Shown: one piece after another, positions 23,174 to 26,731 of the stretch
Numbering within the stretch: the first letter of the stretch is position 1
How the letters are laid out: every line of letters starts with the position of its first letter
DNA from: Prevotella sp. UBA4268
GTDB lineage: Bacteria; Bacteroidota; Bacteroidia; Bacteroidales; Bacteroidaceae
Direction: 5' to 3'
Length of the DNA stretch: 26,731 nucleotides
Assembly (NCBI GenBank): GCA_002395135.1
Contig: DGWC01000036.1
Coordinates: 1-26,731 of the forward strand
Translations under genes and position numbers: made by a program
The notes under the pieces: model-generated
Databases searched by the model: none
Seen by the model: the letters and a program-made list of their open reading frames with translations, nothing else
Told to the model about the DNA's origin: nothing

Positions 23174-24049
23174 TTATCCCTCTATGAGGTCACGGGGCAG
23201 TTCGGGCATGGCTCCGTTTTGCGTGCAGACGAAGGCAGACACCTTCACGGCCAGGGCATGCGCCTCGTGGATGGGCATTCCCTTGAGCAGGGCGGCGCAG
23301 AATGAACCTGTGAAAGAATCGCCTGCTCCCACCGTGTCGGCCACCTGAACCTTTGGTGTGGGCTGGTAATACGACTTGTCTGCGGTGAACACGTAACTGC
23401 CGTTGGTGCCGCAAGTAAGCACCAGAATGTCCAGGTTGTATTCACTGATGAGTTGCTTGCAGCGCTTCTCCTCGTCGAGGTCGGGCAGTCCGAACATGCG
23501 ACTCACCACCACCAGTTCCTCGTCGTTTATCTTCAGGATATTGCAGCGACGCATCGACTGCTCAATAATCTCCTTGGTATAGAAACTCTGGCGCAGGTTG
23601 ATGTCGAATATCTTCACGCAGTAGGCCGGCGTGGCATCTAAGAATTTCCCGATCGTCTCGCGGCTTACCACACTGCGCTGGGCCAGTGAACCGAAGCATA
23701 CGGCGCGGCAGTTGTTGGCCACTTTCTCAATCTCATCCGTAAACGGGATATTGTCCCACGCCACGCCCTCGCGGATGTTATAGGTAGGAATGCCCTGCTC
23801 GTCGAGTGTCACCTGCACGGTGCCTGTGGGATAAGGTATGCGGGGCATCAGATAGTTCAGTTTATGTTCTTCAAGGGCACCTATCGTTTCGTCGCCCAGC
23901 GCATCCTCGCCCAGCGCGCTCACGGCGAGCGTGTCGAAGCCGAACTGTCCGGCGTGATAAGCAAAGTTGGCAGGAGCACCGCCCAGTTTCTTTCCTTCGG
24001 GCAGGCAGTCCCAAAGTGCCTCGCCCAGTCCTACGATTGTTCTTTTCAT
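23174..24049 (-). CDS. PfkB-family carbohydrate kinase, probable fructokinase
   Basis: This ribokinase-fold sugar kinase has 291 residues, normal for the family. The N-terminal signature GGAPANFAYHAGQFG and the C-terminal DTVGAGDSFTGSF, with catalytic base D244, are both intact. The start reads MKRTIVGLGEALWDCLPEG, as in bacterial fructokinases. It lies five bases downstream of the MFS gene and in the same direction as the GH32 gene, so phosphorylation of fructose released from fructan and imported by the transporter is the likely role. It is last in the operon, followed by a terminator. Confidence 0.92.
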   Translation of the reverse strand: MKRTIVGLGEALWDCLPEGKKLGGAPANFAYHAGQFGFDTLAVSALGEDALGDETIGALEEHKLNYLMPRIPYPTGTVQVTLDEQGIPTYNIREGVAWDNIPFTDEIEKVANNCRAVCFGSLAQRSVVSRETIGKFLDATPAYCVKIFDINLRQSFYTKEIIEQSMRRCNILKINDEELVVVSRMFGLPDLDEEKRCKQLISEYNLDILVLTCGTNGSYVFTADKSYYQPTPKVQVADTVGAGDSFTGSFCAALLKGMPIHEAHALAVKVSAFVCTQNGAMPELPRDLIEG

Positions 24050-24054
24050 GATGG

Positions 24055-25212
24055 TTATTGTTTAACTTGTTTGATATACGTTATCAGATAAATCACACCC
24101 ACGGCCATTACAGCCACGGCACCGGCCTGCCCCACGGCATCGCTCATGAAACCCATGATAAGCGGGAATACGGTTCCGCCGAAGAGTCCCATGATCATCA
24201 GACCCGACACCTCGTTCTGCTTTGTGGGCATAGCGGTCAGAGCCTGGGCAAAACACATGGAGAAGATATTGGAGTTGCCATAGCCCACCAGTGCTATTCC
24301 GGCATAGAGCAGCCATTTGGTGTTGCCGCCGAACATCAGCACCATGCTCAGCGCCATCATTATCACAGAAATGATAAAGAACACACGAGTCTTCATTACT
24401 CTCAGGAAGAACGAACCTGTCAGGCTGCCAATGGTACGGAAGATAAAATACAGGCTGGTGGCAAAGGCTGCATCGTTGAGCGTCATCCCTAAACGCTCCT
24501 GAAGGATTTTCGGAGCAGTGGTGTTGGTACCTACGTCGATACCCACATGACACATAATGCCTAAGAATGAAAGCAGCACGATGGGCTCGCCCAGCAGTTT
24601 GATGCAGTCGAGGAACGATGAAGCCTTGCCCTCGATCTTCGGCTCTTCAATCGGGGTGATCCAGAGCAGCAGCGTGGTCAGCAGTCCCACCACGAAATAG
24701 ACAGCAAAGAGCACGCGCCAGTTCAACCCGAGGTCGGGAATCACGGCCGTGGCACCCCACATGGCAACATAGGGGGCCATGAACGAAGCGATGGCTTTCA
24801 CGAACTGGCCGAAGGTAAGCGACGATGCCAGGTTTTTGCCTCCGGTAACAAGTGCCATCAGCGGGTTCAGAGAGGTCTGCATCAGGGCATTGCCGATGCC
24901 CAGCAGCGAGAATGCAGCAAGCATGATGGGGAATGTCTCGCCGAACAGCGGCAGCAACAGCGACACCACTGTGACGACAAGCGAGAGAAGCACCGTCTTC
25001 TTCTTTCCAATTTTGTTCATCAGCATGCCCGTAGGCACCGAGAAGATGAGGAACCAGAAGAACACCAGCGAAGGGAACATGTTGGCAACAGAGTCACTCA
25101 GCGAGAGGTCTTCTTTCACATAGTTGCTTGCAATGCCCACGAGGTCGACGAATCCCATTGCGAAGAAACACAGCATCACAGGGATCAGCAGGGCAGTCTT
25201 GTTTTGTTTCAT
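24055..25212 (-). CDS. MFS sugar transporter, probable fructose (or glucose/fructose) permease
   Basis: This is a major facilitator transporter of 385 residues with about 12 hydrophobic helices. The loop between helices 2 and 3 has the MFS motif MLMNKIGKKKTVLL, and the general build resembles the FucP/GlcP sugar:proton symporter group found in Bacteroidetes fructan loci. The central loop around residues 185-200 is charged (TPIEEPKIEGKASS). It lies 83 bases after GH32 and five bases before the fructokinase gene. Fructose as substrate is inferred from this context and not from residues. Confidence 0.9.
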   Translation of the reverse strand: MKQNKTALLIPVMLCFFAMGFVDLVGIASNYVKEDLSLSDSVANMFPSLVFFWFLIFSVPTGMLMNKIGKKKTVLLSLVVTVVSLLLPLFGETFPIMLAAFSLLGIGNALMQTSLNPLMALVTGGKNLASSLTFGQFVKAIASFMAPYVAMWGATAVIPDLGLNWRVLFAVYFVVGLLTTLLLWITPIEEPKIEGKASSFLDCIKLLGEPIVLLSFLGIMCHVGIDVGTNTTAPKILQERLGMTLNDAAFATSLYFIFRTIGSLTGSFFLRVMKTRVFFIISVIMMALSMVLMFGGNTKWLLYAGIALVGYGNSNIFSMCFAQALTAMPTKQNEVSGLMIMGLFGGTVFPLIMGFMSDAVGQAGAVAVMAVGVIYLITYIKQVKQ

Positions 25213-25295
25213 AGATATTTTGTTTGATTTTATTTATTAATTAATCATTTCATTCATCACGATTCACGTAAAAAGAAATCACCATGACCGGTGTT

Positions 25296-26731
25296 TCACT
25301 TCATCGTATTGATTTCATAGATCCTGGCTTTGCCGCCATTCACTTTCACCACATTATAAGGCTCGGTGGGGAACACCAGATTGGTCATCACCATCTTGCC
25401 CTCGCTGTCAAAGGCTTCAATGCTGCAATTGTCGATGAAGATGCGCAGTTGGCGGATGCTGCCATAGGTCGGGGCTACCGTCTCCACGGGGAAGGCATCG
25501 CTGAACGAAGTCATGCCGCTCGCCTTGCGGTCCATGGAAAACGTGCGCTCAGCCTCGTTGTAACGCATCACCACCTGCTCGCCCTTGCCGTTTTGCAAGG
25601 TTATCACGGCTGTGCCTTTCACGTCGACTATAATCTCACAGGCATTCGTAGGTTTCTTCACCTGCTTACCGCGCACGACATCCATCTCCTTCGAAGGAAC
25701 AGAGGCCAGATAGATCTCATCATTGGCAGTGAAAAGACTCAGGTCGCGCGGAATGCTGTTGGCACTGCGGAACTGCATTGTCGGGACAACGCCGGCATAC
25801 TGCCAGTTGCTCATCCAAGCCAGAGCCACATGGCGGTCCTCGGGAGCATTAGAGAATGTCACCGTGGCATAATGGTCTTTGCCGTAGTCCATCCACTTCG
25901 TTGTGGAAGGCTTAGAGTCGCAAACGAACTGATGACCGTCGAACATGCCGGTAAAGTATTGCGTTGCACTGCCGCCATAAGGGCCGCCGGGGTTGATGTT
26001 CAAGAGCAGCACCCACTTTTTCGACGACTGCGGTATGTTAGTTCCATGCGCCTTGTTTTCCATTTCAAACTCCAACAGATCCGGGCATTCCCAAACGCCG
26101 TCATGATTGCCATAGCCATGGCCGAATGAACTCTCATAGGTCCACTCCTTCAGGTTTTTCGAAGAATAAAACTGCACCTCCTGCCCCACTGCCAGCACAA
26201 CAATCCAGCGCCCCGTGCCCTCGTGCCAGAACACCTTCGGGTCGCGGAAGTCAGGAGCAGGGTAAGTCAACACAGGGTTGCCGGCATACTTCGTGAACGT
26301 CCGTCCGCCATCAGTGCTGTAGGCAATGCTCTGCGTCTGGTGCCTGCCTGCCGAGGTGTACATCGCCACGATGGCACCAGCGCCGAAACCAGCCGTGTTG
26401 TCCTTGTCAACAACAGCGCTGCCAGAGAAGATCGAGCCCAATGCGTCTGGTTCCACGGCCGTTGGCTGCGCCTCCCAATGAATCAGGTCGCGCGACGTGC
26501 TATGCCCCCACGTCATGTTCTCCCACTGCGAGCCATAAGGATTCCACTGGTAGTACAGGTGCCACACACCGTCTTTATAAAACATGCCGTTAGGGTCGTT
26601 CATCCATCCCCACTTAGGAGTGTGATGATAAACGGGGCGGTATTTCTCGCGATTCGTTGTGTCGAAGTTGTCTGTCATGCTCATTTCCTTCCAGCACGCA
26701 AAGTTCTTCACCGAGCCTGTCTTGTGGCGGT
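25296..26731 (-). CDS. Glycoside hydrolase family 32 (fructan hydrolase), N-terminus outside window
   Basis: This GH32 enzyme hydrolyses beta-fructosides (inulin, levan or sucrose). About 477 residues are visible. The catalytic triad motifs are present: WMNDPNG with the nucleophile Asp (codon at 26595-26597), FRDPKV with the transition-state stabilising Asp, and ECPDL with the acid/base Glu. A beta-sandwich follows, ending with RIYEINTMK. The frame stays open to the window edge (codons for RHKTGS precede the GTG at 26711), so the apparent start is not real. In related Bacteroidetes enzymes a DUF4980-type domain and signal peptide precede this point, and probably do here. Endo or exo action and linkage preference cannot be read. 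Confidence 0.94.
   Translation of the reverse strand, partial: RHKTGSVKNFACWKEMSMTDNFDTTNREKYRPVYHHTPKWGWMNDPNGMFYKDGVWHLYYQWNPYGSQWENMTWGHSTSRDLIHWEAQPTAVEPDALGSIFSGSAVVDKDNTAGFGAGAIVAMYTSAGRHQTQSIAYSTDGGRTFTKYAGNPVLTYPAPDFRDPKVFWHEGTGRWIVVLAVGQEVQFYSSKNLKEWTYESSFGHGYGNHDGVWECPDLLEFEMENKAHGTNIPQSSKKWVLLLNINPGGPYGGSATQYFTGMFDGHQFVCDSKPSTTKWMDYGKDHYATVTFSNAPEDRHVALAWMSNWQYAGVVPTMQFRSANSIPRDLSLFTANDEIYLASVPSKEMDVVRGKQVKKPTNACEIIVDVKGTAVITLQNGKGEQVVMRYNEAERTFSMDRKASGMTSFSDAFPVETVAPTYGSIRQLRIFIDNCSIEAFDSEGKMVMTNLVFPTEPYNVVKVNGGKARIYEINTMK

Overview
The window looks like a chromosomal segment from a Bacteroidales bacterium, most likely Prevotellaceae. It carries adjacent porU and porV genes of the type IX secretion system (T9SS), a DUF2807 lipoprotein, a fructan locus of the Bacteroides/Prevotella type (GH32, MFS transporter, fructokinase), and repeated promoters of the Bacteroidetes form TTTG-N19/20-TAnnTTTG. 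Shine-Dalgarno sequences are mostly absent. Genus assignment is inference. I see no phage, insertion sequence, tRNA, rRNA or CRISPR array.

Layout. (1) 1-3248, minus: an operon resembling the Bacillus ytr locus, with an ABC ATPase, a beta-helical DUF2807 lipoprotein, a six-helix permease-like protein, a GntR/YtrA regulator, and a second MacB/LolD-type ATPase cut by the window edge. (2) 3249-3864: a non-coding gap with an array of 22-bp AT-rich units. (3) 3865-6475, minus: NAD kinase followed by an ABC exporter. (4) 6504-9970, plus: DJ-1/PfpI protein, ispD and recG, tightly packed behind one good promoter. (5) 10202-11152, plus: an exported M23/LysM peptidoglycan hydrolase with a strong terminator. 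(6) 11235-13851, minus: GT4 glycosyltransferase, hexapeptide acetyltransferase and GT2 glycosyltransferase, joined by two ATGA overlaps. (7) 14014-14242, minus: a self-contained promoter-to-terminator unit of about 190 nt that matches no gene, proposed here as a small RNA or short-peptide gene. (8) 14383-20387, minus: FAH-family hydrolase, porU, porV and ispF, probably one transcript. (9) 20426-20949: a second non-coding gap with the same 22-bp array in the opposite orientation. (10) 20951-23092, plus: PadR regulator and PspC-domain membrane protein with a likely autoregulatory operator. (11) 23174-26731, minus: fructokinase, MFS transporter and a GH32 fructan hydrolase whose N-terminus lies outside the window.

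How the parts fit. Most of the window is conserved housekeeping (isoprenoid genes ispD and ispF, NAD kinase, RecG) mixed with envelope functions (T9SS sortase and its shuttle, peptidoglycan hydrolase, glycan synthesis, envelope-type ABC and PspC systems). The fructan genes form a short pathway: hydrolysis of beta-fructan, uptake of fructose, phosphorylation.

The observations most worth following are the orphan transcription unit at 14014-14242, the paired inverted 22-bp arrays about 17 kb apart, the DUF2807-containing ytr-like operon, and the PadR operator. I did not find a clear previously undescribed multi-gene system; the orphan small transcript is the best candidate for something undescribed. 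Many upstream in-frame start codons overlap promoters or neighbouring genes, so starts were moved inward where noted.
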